Positions 6,357 through 17,169 of a DNA stretch of 58,301 nucleotides are shown here, piece after piece. How positions within the stretch are numbered: the stretch's first letter is position 1; each line of letters starts with the position of its first letter. Source of the DNA: Limnochordia bacterium (lineage in GTDB: Bacteria > Bacillota > Limnochordia > Darwinibacteriales > DTU012); the NCBI GenBank assembly GCA_007116145.1, contig SKJB01000066.1, positions 1 through 58,301 on the forward strand. Direction: 5' to 3'. A program made the translations under genes and the position numbers. Under the pieces are notes generated by a model. The model did no database searches. It worked only from the letters and a program-made list of their open reading frames with translations, and was not told the DNA's origin.

Positions 6357-8204
6357 ATGAAGAACATCGTAAGCATACTACTAATATCTCTTGTTTTCTC
6401 TGGTTGTTACTTTGGCGGGTTTCTCGGACCCTTAAATGTAAGGCGCGAAGTTACCATAAGCGGTTTAGTGATCGATCAAGAGACAGAAAGAATAGTACAG
6501 GGTGCTATGGTTACTATTGAAGAAGAGGGTGCTACTTTATACTCACTTAGCACTAATCAAGACGGTCGTTTTAGTCAGAGCTATACAAGCTTAAATTCAT
6601 TAGCTAGCATCCAAATTGAACACCCAGACTACTGGCCCCATGGTCCCATACATATTAATACCCATTATCCATCGGACGAAACATATCGACTTATACCAGC
6701 AACCACAAAACTCTATACGCTTAGGGGAGCGATTGATTACGCACTGCCCCAAGTCTCTGCAATTCACTCACTAAGCACCGATTCCAACGAGCGTATGCGA
6801 GAAAGTCCAATCTTTGACGCTGTTTTACCCACTGAAATTCTCGTTTATCTCCACAATAGTAATTCTCTAATTGCTGCTCAATTGCAGAGAGCATTAGGAA
6901 CGAAAAGCTACCGCAAAAATGCAGTACTCGGTGCTATTGTGTTTACAATACATCCACACCAGGACATCCACAGTGTCATAGAAGAAGCTCTAGCACACCC
7001 AGATGTGATGGATGCATTTATCAATTATCCAACCATGTCCTTTGCAACAGTACAACCAGATGATCCCCGTTATTTGGAGCAGTGGAATTTACCAGCGATT
7101 TATCTTCCGCAAGCATGGTCATGGGTTAGAGAGAGGGCTAAACAGCCAATCACAGTTGCAGTATTAGACTCTGGAATCGACACCTTACATCCCGACTTAC
7201 AGACAAATTTTGACTGGGTGCAGGCCTATAATACCATCGATGATAACGCTGATATTCATTATACCCATCTGCGAAGAAACCCCCGCTCACATGGGACGCA
7301 TGTTAGTGGTATTATAGGGGCTACTGCAAATAATCGGGTTGGAATCACAGGAGCGGTATGGGATGTCACAATCATACCTATTAAGGTTCTACCAGATAAA
7401 CAGGGAATGAATGGCACGTTTGAGGATTTGTTGGTGGGTCTTGCTAAAGCCATATCGCTGAATGTCGACATAATCAATCTCAGCCTCGGTATTATGAGCT
7501 TAGATGATCGGGCAAACTTAAGGCTTCACGAGCAAATTCTCGCAGCTGTCGACAAAGGTATTGTCGTTGTTGCCGCCGCTGGTAACCAGACCGAAGAAGC
7601 AGTATATCCAGCAAAGTATCCCGAAGTAATTGCTGTTGGTGGGACTACGATCCATCAAACCGTAGGAGATTATTCTGCCACAGAGGGCGTAGGGCTCTTT
7701 GCTCCTGGCGGAGGCGCTTCTGCTGGGATACTAAGCACGGATGCTCCTTTGGATATGTCTAGATATTCATCAGCTTTCGGCACCTCCATGGCTGCACCAT
7801 TAGTGACTGCCACCGTTGCACTCATGAAATCCGTGAAACCGCATTTCGATCCTACAACAGTTGAGGATCTTTTGCAGAAAACAGGTATTGGACTTAGTTC
7901 TAGTCAGCCCGAACAGCGGCTCCTCAATGCCTACGCTGCCATAACTGGAGCCTATATTGAAAACGTCCAACTCGTCTTTACAAATATTGAACACCCAGAC
8001 CTTGTATATGATATGACAGGATACATTGATGAAGATCGCACCTTTGAGACCATGCTTCCAGCGGGCACCTATCAATTAACCGCTTATATTGATGTAAATA
8101 GGAATGGCCTACTAGACGCTGGAGATTGGTACACAGAACAAGTCGTGGTCGTCCACGCTCTATCTCCAAATGCCGACCTTTACCTGAAGCTAGATATCTT
8201 CTAG
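6357..8204 (+). CDS. Subtilisin-like (S8) serine protease lipoprotein
   Basis: A 615-residue exported protease. Residues 1-17 are a lipoprotein signal (LVFSGC, Cys17 lipidated). Residues 32-115 form a carboxypeptidase-regulatory-like beta-sandwich (VTISGLVIDQETERIVQGA), and 150-230 may be an I9-like propeptide. The S8 domain spans about 240-530 with the full triad: Asp271 (AVLDSGID), His312 (HGTHVSG), Ser477 (GTSMAAP), and oxyanion Asn410 (AAAGN). A further beta domain resembling a pre-peptidase C-terminal domain ends the chain (PAGTYQLTAYIDVNRNGLLD). AAGGAGG lies seven bases before the ATG. It is a single-gene plus-strand unit with its own terminator. It should act on the cell surface or in the periplasm; its substrate is unknown. 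Confidence 0.9.
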   Translation: MKNIVSILLISLVFSGCYFGGFLGPLNVRREVTISGLVIDQETERIVQGAMVTIEEEGATLYSLSTNQDGRFSQSYTSLNSLASIQIEHPDYWPHGPIHINTHYPSDETYRLIPATTKLYTLRGAIDYALPQVSAIHSLSTDSNERMRESPIFDAVLPTEILVYLHNSNSLIAAQLQRALGTKSYRKNAVLGAIVFTIHPHQDIHSVIEEALAHPDVMDAFINYPTMSFATVQPDDPRYLEQWNLPAIYLPQAWSWVRERAKQPITVAVLDSGIDTLHPDLQTNFDWVQAYNTIDDNADIHYTHLRRNPRSHGTHVSGIIGATANNRVGITGAVWDVTIIPIKVLPDKQGMNGTFEDLLVGLAKAISLNVDIINLSLGIMSLDDRANLRLHEQILAAVDKGIVVVAAAGNQTEEAVYPAKYPEVIAVGGTTIHQTVGDYSATEGVGLFAPGGGASAGILSTDAPLDMSRYSSAFGTSMAAPLVTATVALMKSVKPHFDPTTVEDLLQKTGIGLSSSQPEQRLLNAYAAITGAYIENVQLVFTNIEHPDLVYDMTGYIDEDRTFETMLPAGTYQLTAYIDVNRNGLLDAGDWYTEQVVVVHALSPNADLYLKLDIF

Positions 8205-8220
8205 CACAAATCATCAACGC

Positions 8221-8250
8221 AAACGAGCCACCCTAAGGTGACTCGTTTTT
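8221..8250 (+). terminator. Terminator of the subtilisin-like gene
   Basis: AAACGAG-C-CACC (8221-8232) pairs with GGTG-A-CTCGTTT (8237-8248) around a CTAA loop, with one C-A mismatch, followed by a T run to 8250. It begins 17 bases after the protease stop codon. Confidence 0.75.
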
Positions 8251-8276
8251 ACTATCTTGTACAGAGATTTTCTCGA

Positions 8277-8993
8277 CTAAAAACGGAAGGACACTCCAGC
8301 ACCATACGTAGTGGTGGAGAAATCGCCTTTATAATCCGCTCCAGATGCACCTTTACTTGCATTCACAGCACTATAGGTTATCCCTACTTGTACCCCAACT
8401 GCATCGGTAAAATGGTAGGCAACAGCTCCGCGACCGGTTGCGATCGAACCTGTGATTTTATCTATTTTAGCAAACCCTGCCTGGTCGCTGTCAAACGTAA
8501 AGTTGGCTGCAGGAGTATAGCTTACCGACCCGTTAACAGAGATCTGTGGACTAACAGCAAATTTTACATCGCCTTTACCATAAATACCCCACCCATCAAG
8601 GGTATCCTTGTCTGTGGTATTGACCGCGATGTTAGCTTTAGCATATCCAGCACCTAGCGAGAAAGCCATGCTAGGATCGGCCAACAAACGATATTTTGCG
8701 CCAACTGTTAATACATCCTGTTTAAACAATTCATCTGCAGGTAACTTATCAAAGTCAGCTGCACCCTTCTTTTGATACGCCCAGCTTGATGCAAAACTAG
8801 CGTCTACTAATACATTGGAATATACTTCTACTTCACCATTAAGTGATAAGGCCCAATCTTTTGTCGATACAGCATCATAACTACCGTTACCCATCATATA
8901 AAGACCATCAAGACTAACCTGCGACTGTGCCATAACAGCACCGCTGCCAAGTAAAACAGCTAAAACCATACTCAGTACAATGACTTTTTTCAA
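8277..8993 (-). CDS. Small outer-membrane beta-barrel-like protein (238 aa), TTG start
   Basis: A 238-residue secreted protein. Residues 1-22 are a signal peptide (KKVIVLSMVLAVLLGSGAVM, Ala before QSQ). The mature part alternates polar and hydrophobic residues in strands, many ending in Ala/Tyr/Phe (ALSLNGEVEVY, TVGAKYRLL, FSLGAGYAKANIAV), and it ends GAGVSFRF. A terminal Phe and about eight to ten strands fit a small OmpA/OmpW-like barrel. No family could be named. The start codon is TTG at 8993: AGGAGG lies nine bases upstream, and the nearby ATG at 9000 is followed at once by a stop. A promoter lies at 9044-9073. Confidence 0.75.
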   Translation of the reverse strand: MKKVIVLSMVLAVLLGSGAVMAQSQVSLDGLYMMGNGSYDAVSTKDWALSLNGEVEVYSNVLVDASFASSWAYQKKGAADFDKLPADELFKQDVLTVGAKYRLLADPSMAFSLGAGYAKANIAVNTTDKDTLDGWGIYGKGDVKFAVSPQISVNGSVSYTPAANFTFDSDQAGFAKIDKITGSIATGRGAVAYHFTDAVGVQVGITYSAVNASKGASGADYKGDFSTTTYGAGVSFRF

Positions 8994-9043
8994 TTCACAT
9001 TTCCTCCTCGTAATCTTTTAGTTATATATTCTCTGTTACTTGG

Positions 9044-9073
9044 ATTATACCTTCCCAATCACCCTAATTGCAA
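9044..9073 (-). promoter_or_regulatory. Sigma-A promoter of the small barrel gene
   Basis: Minus strand: -35 TTGCAA (9068-9073), 18-base spacer, -10 TATAAT (9044-9049, perfect). It lies just beyond the uvrC stop codon, so the barrel gene is expressed independently of uvrBAC. Confidence 0.7.
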
Positions 9074-9083
9074 AAACAAAAAT

Positions 9084-10919
9084 TTACTTACGTACGTATT
9101 GATACAATTCTTCTGCAACTTTTTGACTAATACCATCCACCGCTATTAACTCTACAATTTCCGCTTCTCGGATCCGCTTCACACTGCCAAAATGTTTAAG
9201 CAGTGCTTTCTTCCGTTTAGGACCGATACCTACGATGTCATCGAGCACAGAACCATGACTAGCCTTACTTCGTAATCTCCGATGATAGGTGATAGCGAAT
9301 CGATGTGCTTCATCACGGATCCGCTGTACCATATACAGACCCTGTGATTCCCGGGGGAGAATGATTGGAGTTGTTTGTCCCTCGACATATATTTCTTCAA
9401 ATTGCTTGGCTAAACCAATAAATGGAATATCTATCCCTAGTTGATCTCGTATTTCTAAGGTAGAACTTAATTGCCCCTTACCACCGTCAATTAATACCAG
9501 GTCGGGGAAATCGGAAAAACCCTCACCCCTTTCAACGCCACTGCGTTCTCTTAAGCCGCGAGTGAACCTTCGTCGGATTACCTCTTGCATGGCTAAATAG
9601 TCATTCGGCCCCTCTTCAACGGATTGAATTCTAAAACGACGATATTGATCATTAGCGGGTTTTCCATTAATTAACACCACCATGGAAGCAACAATTTGGT
9701 TACCTTGGGTATTAGAGATATCATAAGCTTCCATCCGCTTTATCGGATGTGCAAGCTTTAGTGTATGTTGTAATTCCCACAACCCACGCTCAATTTCTTG
9801 TTGCTTTCGTTCGTCCTTCGCGCGCATCTCATCTAAGACAAGTTGGGCATTATCAGTGACCATCTCAACGAGGTGACGCTTTTCCCCTCGTTGAGGAACA
9901 TGCAAATATACTTTACTCTGCTTCAACGTTTCCAACCATTGACCAATGATCCCAGATTCGGATAGCGTAAACGGGAGAAGTATTTCCTTTGGCACAAAAC
10001 TAGAATCCGAGTAATACTGCTGAATAAAGGCTGATAGGATCTCATCTTCGACGGCTTCAACACTACAGTCCAACAGAAAATGCTCACGCCCGATGAGTTT
10101 ACCATTACGGACAAAAAACACTTGTACACATGCTAAATCCCCCATGCGTACATAACCTAGTACATCCTGATCATCCTCATGACTTGCAACTATTTTTTGC
10201 TTCTCCACGATCGTTTCCAGCGATTGTACCTGATCGCGAATGCGAGCAGCTCGCTCAAATTCCAAGGACTTGGATGCCTGGATCATCTTTCCTTTTAAGT
10301 CCTTAATCAGTCGCTCACTACGCCCTTCCAAAAACAGGCAGACCTCATCAATGATATCTCCATAAGCTGCCTGATCAACGAATCCAGCACAAGGTGCTAA
10401 GCAGCGGCCTATGTGATAGTTTAAACAGGGCCGATCCGTCTGACCCGCTTGGATATCCTTACGGCAAGTACGTACAGGAAACAATTTCCGCAAAAAATTA
10501 ACAGTATGCTTAACCGCTTGCGCACTTGTATATGGTCCGAAATACCGAGCACCGTCACTTAAGCGTTTCCGAACAGAAATTATCCGAGGATACAGTTCGT
10601 TGACAGTCACTTTAATATAAGGGTAGCTCTTATCATCTTTTAATCGAATGTTATACCACGGGGAATGAGCCTTAATTAAGTTATTCTCCAAAATCAATGC
10701 TTCAACTTCGGAATCGGTCACAATATACTCCAAATCTGCAATGTGCTCCACAAGTGCTTTCACCTTGGGAGAGTGATGACGAGCACTTTGAAAATAGGAT
10801 CGAACCCGGTTACTTAAATTAATAGCCTTTCCTACATAAATAATCTCCCCTGCTTGATTCTTCATTAAGTAAACACCTGGTTTGCTCGGTAAATGCGCTA
10901 GCTTTTCTTGTAACTCCAT
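9084..10919 (-). CDS. uvrC: UvrC, excinuclease ABC subunit C
   Basis: A 611-residue full-length UvrC, the dual-incision nuclease of nucleotide excision repair, which cuts on both sides of a lesion after UvrA/UvrB recognition. Domains in order: GIY-YIG nuclease (about 14-90; PGVYLMK ... IYVGKAINL) for the 3' cut, the cysteine cluster around 155-176, UVR motif (about 200-235) for UvrB contact, RNase H-like nuclease (about 380-540; LVLIDGGKGQLS) for the 5' cut, and tandem helix-hairpin-helix (about 565-611). Its ATG shares one base with the uvrA stop (TAATG), so it is translationally coupled. Last gene of uvrB-uvrA-uvrC. Confidence 0.98.
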   Translation of the reverse strand: MELQEKLAHLPSKPGVYLMKNQAGEIIYVGKAINLSNRVRSYFQSARHHSPKVKALVEHIADLEYIVTDSEVEALILENNLIKAHSPWYNIRLKDDKSYPYIKVTVNELYPRIISVRKRLSDGARYFGPYTSAQAVKHTVNFLRKLFPVRTCRKDIQAGQTDRPCLNYHIGRCLAPCAGFVDQAAYGDIIDEVCLFLEGRSERLIKDLKGKMIQASKSLEFERAARIRDQVQSLETIVEKQKIVASHEDDQDVLGYVRMGDLACVQVFFVRNGKLIGREHFLLDCSVEAVEDEILSAFIQQYYSDSSFVPKEILLPFTLSESGIIGQWLETLKQSKVYLHVPQRGEKRHLVEMVTDNAQLVLDEMRAKDERKQQEIERGLWELQHTLKLAHPIKRMEAYDISNTQGNQIVASMVVLINGKPANDQYRRFRIQSVEEGPNDYLAMQEVIRRRFTRGLRERSGVERGEGFSDFPDLVLIDGGKGQLSSTLEIRDQLGIDIPFIGLAKQFEEIYVEGQTTPIILPRESQGLYMVQRIRDEAHRFAITYHRRLRSKASHGSVLDDIVGIGPKRKKALLKHFGSVKRIREAEIVELIAVDGISQKVAEELYQYVRK

Positions 10920-13756
10920 TAAAATTCCCTTCTTCTGTAGTTTGCTAATGCGAGTTTTAAAAATTGTCCGGTGTAGGATGCACTGACGAGTGCGACTTCT
11001 TCGGGTGTTCCGCTTGCAATGACGAGACCACCACGATGCCCTCCCTCAGGTCCGAGATCAATAATATGATCAGCTGTTTTCATTACATCCAGATTGTGTT
11101 CGATGACTAATACGGTATCTCCAGCCTCCACTAAGCGTGCTAAGACATCGAGTAATTTCCGAATATCTTCAAAATGCAAACCCGTGGTAGGCTCATCTAA
11201 GATATATAAGGTCTTGCCATTACTGCGGCGACTTAATTCGGTGGCCAATTTAATCCGTTGGGCTTCGCCACCAGAGAGTTGGGTTGCCGGTTGTCCCAAT
11301 TTTATATAGCCTAACCCTACATCAAAGAGCGTTTGCAGTTTACGATACACTTTAGGAATCGGCCGAAAAAACTCCACCGCTTCTTCGACGCGCATATCAA
11401 GAACGTCAGAAATAGTTTTTCCTTTATACCGCACCTCTAAGGTTTCACGATTATAGCGCGTCCCTTTACAAACTTCACAAGGCACATAAACATCAGGTAA
11501 AAAGTGCATTTCAATTTTGATAATGCCATCTCCACGACAGGCTTCACAGCGACCTCCCTTGACATTAAACGAGAAACGTCCGAGCTTATACCCACGCATC
11601 TTCGCTTCTTGTGTCATGGCGAAGACCTCACGAATACCATCAAAGGCTCCTGTATACGTAGCTGGGTTTGAACGAGGAGTGCGTCCAATCGGTGATTGAT
11701 CAATCTCAATTACCTTATCCAAGTGATTGATGCCTTCCAATTTTACATGACCACCTGGCTTCCCAGTCGCATTGTGGAGCGTCTGCGCAAGCTTCTTATA
11801 TAACACTTCATTGATTAGCGTGCTTTTTCCTGAACCGGAGACCCCTGTAACACAAATGAATAGACCTAAGGGAATAGACACATCAATATCTCGGAGGTTG
11901 TTTTCCCGCGCACCCTTAATTGTAAGCCATTTTCCATTAGGTGCTCGGCGCTTCTTCGGGATGGGAATCTGTCGTTTACCAGATAAATACTGTCCTGTGA
12001 TGGAGGCTTCCTCTTTACAAATTTCGTCAAACGTACCTTGAGCCACCACTTCTCCACCATGCGATCCAGCACCTGGTCCAATATCAATAATCCAATCAGC
12101 AACACGCATTGTGTCTTCATCGTGTTCCACGACTAAAAGGGTGTTCCCTAAATCTCGTAAACCTTGTAAGGTTTCTAATAAGCGTTGGTTATCCCGCTGA
12201 TGTAGCCCAATACTTGGCTCATCTAAAATATAGAGGACGCCCATCAGACTAGAGCCGATCTGTGTGGCCAAGCGAATGCGTTGCGCTTCACCACCAGACA
12301 ACGTCCCAGCAGATCGCTGGAGAGTCAAGTAGTCTAGGCCAACATTGTTTAGGAAACCTAAACGCTCTTTTATCTCTTTGAGGATCTGATAAGCGATCAA
12401 CATATCACGTTCTGATAGTTCTAGTGCGTTAAAAAACGTTAAACAATCAAACACAGCGAATCCACAAATATCCATAATGTTTTGGCCGCCGACAGTTACT
12501 CCAAGTATTTCAGGGCGTAGCCGTTTGCCACCACAATCCCCACAGGGGCGATTACTCATATACTGTTCCACATCTTGTCGTGTCCACTCTGAACTACTCT
12601 CGCGAAAACGGCGATGAAGGTGGGGAATCACCCCTTCGTAGTGGGCATCAAAAATGCGAGTCTTACCAGCCTGGTTCACATAAGGAAACTGAACCTTTTC
12701 TTGTCCTAGTCCATACAGTAACGTCTCTAGTTTCTCTGCAGCTAGTTCCTCTAAAGCGAGATCAGGATCAATATCGTACTTTTCACACACAGCATTTAGT
12801 ATAGCGTGAATCCACTTACTCTTCGTCTCCCGCCATGGCGTTAACCCTCCCTGACGCAAAGACAAACTCAGATTAACCACTAAATCAGGATCGACCTCCA
12901 TGCGATTGCCTAATCCACTACAGGTAGCACAAGCTCCATACGGACTATTAAACGAAAACATCCGCGGGGTTAGTTCCTCCATGGAAACTCCACACTCAAT
13001 ACAAGCAAACTTTTCACTAAATAACAACTCTTGTTGCTCCATCACATCAATAATTACTATACCATCCCCACGTCTAAGCGCTGTTTCAATCGAATCAGCT
13101 AATCGTGATCGCACATCGTGACGCACAACTATCCGATCAACAATGATTTCAATCGTATGCTTTCTATTTTTCTCTAACTGAAAATCATCGGTAACCTCCC
13201 CAGGTTTTCCATTAACGCGTACACGCACATAACCTTCTTTACGAATTTCCTCAAAAACTTTTTTGTGCTCACCTTTTCTACCTTTCACCACTGGAGCTAA
13301 CACTTGAATACGCGTACGATCCTCAAGTGATAATACTTGATCAACAATTTGCTCCACTGTTTGTTGGGTAATCGCCTTCCCACATTTAGGGCAATGAGGT
13401 TTACCCACCCTCGCATATAGCAATCGCAGATAATCATAGATCTCAGTCACCGTACCCACGGTAGAACGGGGATTGCGACTAGTCGTCTTTTGATCAATGG
13501 AAATAGCTGGGGATAACCCTTCAATGGAATCAATATCTGGCTTATCCATCTGACCGAGAAACTGCCTGGCATAGGCCGATAGAGATTCCACATACCTTCT
13601 CTGGCCTTCGGCGTAGATTGTATCAAAGGCTAAAGAGGATTTGCCAGAACCTGATAAACCAGTCAGCACCACAAACTTATCTCGCGGAATTTCAACATCA
13701 ATATTTTTAAGGTTGTGTTGCCGCACACCTTTGACAATTATCTTATCCTTACTCAA
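10919..13756 (-). CDS. uvrA: UvrA, excinuclease ABC subunit A
   Basis: A 945-residue UvrA, the DNA-damage sensor ATPase of nucleotide excision repair. Two ABC modules are visible: Walker A at 33-40 (GLSGSGKS) with signature [12 protein letters not shown] in the first half, and [10 protein letters not shown] with [12 protein letters not shown] in the second. Zinc modules include CIECG ... CATC in the first half and CEAC ... CEVC in the second. Length is normal. The start is a TTG (13754-13756) overlapping the uvrB stop as TTGA, with GGGG eight bases upstream. Coupled on both sides to uvrB and uvrC. Confidence 0.98.
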   Translation of the reverse strand: MSKDKIIVKGVRQHNLKNIDVEIPRDKFVVLTGLSGSGKSSLAFDTIYAEGQRRYVESLSAYARQFLGQMDKPDIDSIEGLSPAISIDQKTTSRNPRSTVGTVTEIYDYLRLLYARVGKPHCPKCGKAITQQTVEQIVDQVLSLEDRTRIQVLAPVVKGRKGEHKKVFEEIRKEGYVRVRVNGKPGEVTDDFQLEKNRKHTIEIIVDRIVVRHDVRSRLADSIETALRRGDGIVIIDVMEQQELLFSEKFACIECGVSMEELTPRMFSFNSPYGACATCSGLGNRMEVDPDLVVNLSLSLRQGGLTPWRETKSKWIHAILNAVCEKYDIDPDLALEELAAEKLETLLYGLGQEKVQFPYVNQAGKTRIFDAHYEGVIPHLHRRFRESSSEWTRQDVEQYMSNRPCGDCGGKRLRPEILGVTVGGQNIMDICGFAVFDCLTFFNALELSERDMLIAYQILKEIKERLGFLNNVGLDYLTLQRSAGTLSGGEAQRIRLATQIGSSLMGVLYILDEPSIGLHQRDNQRLLETLQGLRDLGNTLLVVEHDEDTMRVADWIIDIGPGAGSHGGEVVAQGTFDEICKEEASITGQYLSGKRQIPIPKKRRAPNGKWLTIKGARENNLRDIDVSIPLGLFICVTGVSGSGKSTLINEVLYKKLAQTLHNATGKPGGHVKLEGINHLDKVIEIDQSPIGRTPRSNPATYTGAFDGIREVFAMTQEAKMRGYKLGRFSFNVKGGRCEACRGDGIIKIEMHFLPDVYVPCEVCKGTRYNRETLEVRYKGKTISDVLDMRVEEAVEFFRPIPKVYRKLQTLFDVGLGYIKLGQPATQLSGGEAQRIKLATELSRRSNGKTLYILDEPTTGLHFEDIRKLLDVLARLVEAGDTVLVIEHNLDVMKTADHIIDLGPEGGHRGGLVIASGTPEEVALVSASYTGQFLKLALANYRRREF

Positions 13757-15771
13757 TCGGTTAACCCCATTTCTTGCCGTAGCTGATGAATTTCATCTCG
13801 AATCTCTGCTGCCTTTTCAAAATTCAAGTCACCAGCTGCATTATACATTTCCTTCTCTAAATCTTTAATAAAGTCAGCGAGTTCCTTAACACTCTTTGTT
13901 TTATACTGCTTTTTCGTTACATACGTTCCTTTTTCTTCAGCAACTCGACTTGCCTGAACAATATCCTTAATCGTCTTTTTAACAGATTGTGGCGTAATAC
14001 CATGTTGGGAATTATGGGCCGTTTGGGTTTCCCGTCGTCGGTTCGTTTCTGCAATGGCTCGCTCCATGGAATTGGTTATCTTATCTGCATACATAATAAC
14101 CCTGCCTTCAGAATGCCGGGCCGCCCGCCCAATGGTTTGAATCAATGAAGTCTCACTCCGTAAAAACCCTTCTTTATCTGCATCAAGAATAGCCACTAAT
14201 GAGACTTCAGGTAAATCTAAACCTTCTCGCAGCAGGTTAATTCCCACTAAAACATCAAAAACGCCAGAACGTAAATCGCGTAAGATTTCGATTCGCTCCA
14301 AAGTATCCACATCCGAATGCAAATACTGAACCTTAATTCCCACTTCATTCAAGTAGTCTGTCAAATCCTCTGCCATCTTTTTTGTCAACGTTGTTACCAA
14401 TACTCGCTCATGCTTGGCCACGGTCTCATTGATTTCATCGAGTAAATCATCTATCTGTCCCTTCACGGGACGGACAATCACTAACGGATCAATTAATCCC
14501 GTTGGCCGTAAAATCTGCTCAACACGCGCTTGCTCATTTTCTCGTTCGTACGGCCCCGGAGTGGCTGAGACGAATACCACTTGATTGGTATGATTTTCAA
14601 ACTCGGGAAAACGCAATGGACGATTATCTAAGGCTGAGGGCAAGCGAAATCCATAATTTACTAAGTTTTCTTTGCGCGAGCGATCACCGAAATACATGCC
14701 ACGAACTTGTGGGAGAGTCACGTGACTCTCATCGATAAACATAAGAAAATCTTTAGGAAAGTAGTCTAATAGCGTTGCAGGCATCTCCCCCGCTGCTCTA
14801 CCGGTTAGATGACGCGAGTAATTTTCTACGCCTTGACAAAAACCAATCTGCTGAAGCATCTCTAAATCATAGCGGGTCCGCTGCTCTAGTCGTTGGACTT
14901 CTAGTAATTTATTTTCGGATTTTAACACCGTGATCCGATCTGCTAACTCCGCTTCTATCGCCACAACTGCGCGCTTTAACTTTTCTTCGGACGTAACAAA
15001 GTGAGACGCTGGAAAAATCGTCACTGCTTCTGGTTCTTGAATCACTTCACCCGTTAGTGGATCAAGTTCTAGAATACGTTCCACTTCGTCACCAAACAAC
15101 TCGATTCGGATCACATTCTCATTATAAACAGGAATGACTTCAATAACATCACCACGCACTCGAAAGGTGCCACGCGAGAATCCAATGTCATTGCGCTCAT
15201 ATTGGATCCCGATTAAGCGCCGAAGAATGTGATCCCGATCCCTAAAGTCACCATGTTTGAGGGATAATGTCATCCCCATATAGTCCTCTGGCGATCCTAA
15301 TCCATAGATACAAGATACACTTGCAACAATCACTACATCGCGCCGTTGAAACAACGCACTTGTTGCTGCATGACGCAGTCGATCAATTTCATCATTTATG
15401 GATGAATCCTTTTCAATATACGTATCACTCTGTGGTACATAGGCTTCTGGTTGATAATAGTCATAATAACTAACAAAATAATGCACGGCATTATTAGGAA
15501 AGAATTCACGAAACTCATTACACAGCTGGGCTGCTAATGTTTTATTATGTGCAATGACAAGCGTGGGCCGTTGTACCGCTTCAATCACCTTTGCCATTGT
15601 ATAGGTTTTACCCGATCCAGTCACACCAAGCAGTGTCTGGGCGCGCAACCCTTTGGCTAGACCGTCAACTAACTGTTTAATAGCTCTTGGTTGATCGCCC
15701 GCAGGATCAAAAGGCGAAACAACCTCTAAACGTTTATCCACTTCGCACCCCCCGCTTTCTGTTGTCCGCAT
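13753..15771 (-). CDS. uvrB: UvrB, excinuclease ABC subunit B
   Basis: A UvrB helicase of 672 residues from the ATG at 15771. Walker A is GVTGSGKT (49-56), the damage-probing beta-hairpin lies near 104-125 ([13 protein letters not shown]), and the UVR motif for UvrC binding is at the C-terminus ([13 protein letters not shown]). A GTG at codon 11 (15741) behind a G-rich stretch would give 662 residues, closer to most relatives; both starts are possible. A candidate SOS (LexA/DinR) box is 27 bases upstream of the ATG. First gene of the operon. Confidence 0.97.
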   Translation of the reverse strand: MRTTESGGCEVDKRLEVVSPFDPAGDQPRAIKQLVDGLAKGLRAQTLLGVTGSGKTYTMAKVIEAVQRPTLVIAHNKTLAAQLCNEFREFFPNNAVHYFVSYYDYYQPEAYVPQSDTYIEKDSSINDEIDRLRHAATSALFQRRDVVIVASVSCIYGLGSPEDYMGMTLSLKHGDFRDRDHILRRLIGIQYERNDIGFSRGTFRVRGDVIEVIPVYNENVIRIELFGDEVERILELDPLTGEVIQEPEAVTIFPASHFVTSEEKLKRAVVAIEAELADRITVLKSENKLLEVQRLEQRTRYDLEMLQQIGFCQGVENYSRHLTGRAAGEMPATLLDYFPKDFLMFIDESHVTLPQVRGMYFGDRSRKENLVNYGFRLPSALDNRPLRFPEFENHTNQVVFVSATPGPYERENEQARVEQILRPTGLIDPLVIVRPVKGQIDDLLDEINETVAKHERVLVTTLTKKMAEDLTDYLNEVGIKVQYLHSDVDTLERIEILRDLRSGVFDVLVGINLLREGLDLPEVSLVAILDADKEGFLRSETSLIQTIGRAARHSEGRVIMYADKITNSMERAIAETNRRRETQTAHNSQHGITPQSVKKTIKDIVQASRVAEEKGTYVTKKQYKTKSVKELADFIKDLEKEMYNAAGDLNFEKAAEIRDEIHQLRQEMGLTD

Positions 15772-15797
15772 AACTCTCCCACTTTTCGCCTATACCG

Positions 15798-15809
15798 ATA
15801 CATATGTTC
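15798..15809 (-). promoter_or_regulatory. Candidate SOS (LexA/DinR) box upstream of uvrB
   Basis: The minus strand reads GAACATATGTAT, matching the Bacillus-type box GAACATATGTTC at 10 of 12 positions. It lies between a weak -35 (TTGTGG) and -10 (TATAGG), where a repressor would block transcription. Damage-inducible control of uvrBA is established in B. subtilis; here it is inferred from this one site. Confidence 0.6.
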
Positions 15810-15894
15810 TCCACAAAGAACCAATTTCCTTTCAGAGGTAAACAAAAAATGCAGGGTCTTTTAGTGGTGGTGGAAATTCCTAATCCATCAAACA

Positions 15895-15920
15895 AGGAGG
15901 GGTTTAATATTCCCCCTCCT
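15895..15920 (-). terminator. Terminator enclosing the stop codon of the deacetylase gene
   Basis: AGGAGGGG (15895-15902) and CCCCTCCT (15913-15920) form a perfect eight-base-pair stem; the minus-strand stop codon of the YibQ-type gene lies in the loop, and TTGTTT follows. It separates this gene from uvrB. Confidence 0.7.
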
Positions 15921-17169
15921 CGCTCTGTTCTGTATACGCCGTTGTTACTAACTCTGGATGCGTTAACACCGATGAAACGGGCACAAGTTGTACACCTGAC
16001 TCTACGATTTCGGGAATCATCTCCCATAGAGCTGTCGCTGTATGCACGCGCACATGCCCGATCACAATAGCTTGTCCTCGGCGCTTCGCCATTTGGATGG
16101 CTAGACGAATTTGGTCTTTTATTGCTTCTGTTTCATTTACATTATCGAGAAAAAAATCATTAATGGCATACGGTAATTCAATCATCTCGGCTATCGTCTG
16201 CGTAATTGTGAGCGGCGAAGTTCGACTGTCTAAAAAGAATAATTCCAGTTCTTTTAAGGTTGCAAGCACAACCTCCATGGTATGCGGATCCGTTGTTGCC
16301 TTAGAACCCATATGATTATTCATCCCAGATACCATTGGCAAATGCTGTAAGTTACTTAGCAATCGACTCCGAATCTCGTCACCACTCATATCCACATAAA
16401 TCCCGCCGGGACCCATATCGAGATACACATTTAACGGTTGCATAGGTTGGTGTAAGATAACCTCATGCCCCAAACTTGCAGCGCGATGAGCTAACTCCTG
16501 CGACTGTGCTAAATACGGTAATACAGCCATGGTAAGCGGAAACGGGTAGGACAATAACGGTTCTGCTGCTCGAGATCTGTAACCCCAATCATCAATCACT
16601 ATGGCTAATTTTGGTTGAAAGTCCTCACTAGCAATCGATAACCATTCACTGCCGAGGCCATCTCCTCCCTCTTGCAAAGAACGAGCTTGTCCACCATGTA
16701 GCGGTGTAGCACTGTTAATCTCCACTTCATGAACAATTACTGCCGTTTTCAAAGAGGGCAAGACTTGTCCCACCTGCAAATAAGCGTGCTGCGTAGTGTC
16801 ATCAATCACTACATCAATTTGATATTTCTGTTCGCGTAAATTCGCCACTAATTGAGTAACCGTCTCACGTAAATCCAGTTTAAAATCTGTGGGTACTATC
16901 CACAATACATCCTGTGTTTTCTGCCACTCTATCAGAGTATCATCAACAACTTTTTGTTTGAGACTAGTTTCCACCTGTTCATAAGCCATAAGCAGATACC
17001 CTTGTTCCAACCAAAAAGTGCTGTCCCAATTCTCTGGGTTAACGAAGTCAAGTCGAAGCAGCGGCGTGGCTTGTGGAGCGGTCACAACGCCAAAGGCAAT
17101 ACTACTGAGTATAAAAAACATAAGTGCAAATAGGAAGAGCCGTTGCCTGCTATACCGATAGATAACCAC
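15904..17169 (-). CDS. Divergent polysaccharide deacetylase (YibQ/DUF610 family)
   Basis: A 421-residue membrane-anchored protein with one N-terminal transmembrane segment (about 8-28), a linker of about 170 residues and a C-terminal divergent polysaccharide deacetylase domain. Visible family motifs: VIDDWG, HQPMQP, NNHMGS, DSRT and FLDN, corresponding to the metal- and substrate-binding loops of the NodB-like barrel. It probably acts on peptidoglycan or another envelope glycan outside the membrane. I place the start at GTG 17169, where AAGGGG lies eight bases upstream and the stop of the MinJ-like gene overlaps by one base (TAGTG); a longer frame begins at 17211. In other bacteria YibQ genes often follow envC and ctpA, which matches this neighbourhood. 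Confidence 0.88.
   Translation of the reverse strand: MVIYRYSRQRLFLFALMFFILSSIAFGVVTAPQATPLLRLDFVNPENWDSTFWLEQGYLLMAYEQVETSLKQKVVDDTLIEWQKTQDVLWIVPTDFKLDLRETVTQLVANLREQKYQIDVVIDDTTQHAYLQVGQVLPSLKTAVIVHEVEINSATPLHGGQARSLQEGGDGLGSEWLSIASEDFQPKLAIVIDDWGYRSRAAEPLLSYPFPLTMAVLPYLAQSQELAHRAASLGHEVILHQPMQPLNVYLDMGPGGIYVDMSGDEIRSRLLSNLQHLPMVSGMNNHMGSKATTDPHTMEVVLATLKELELFFLDSRTSPLTITQTIAEMIELPYAINDFFLDNVNETEAIKDQIRLAIQMAKRRGQAIVIGHVRVHTATALWEMIPEIVESGVQLVPVSSVLTHPELVTTAYTEQSEEGEY

Noticed and set aside
8238-8657. 139-codon plus-strand frame following the subtilase terminator
   Set aside because: It is antisense to the small barrel gene, which has a signal peptide, promoter and ribosome site; the plus-strand product looks like random sequence.
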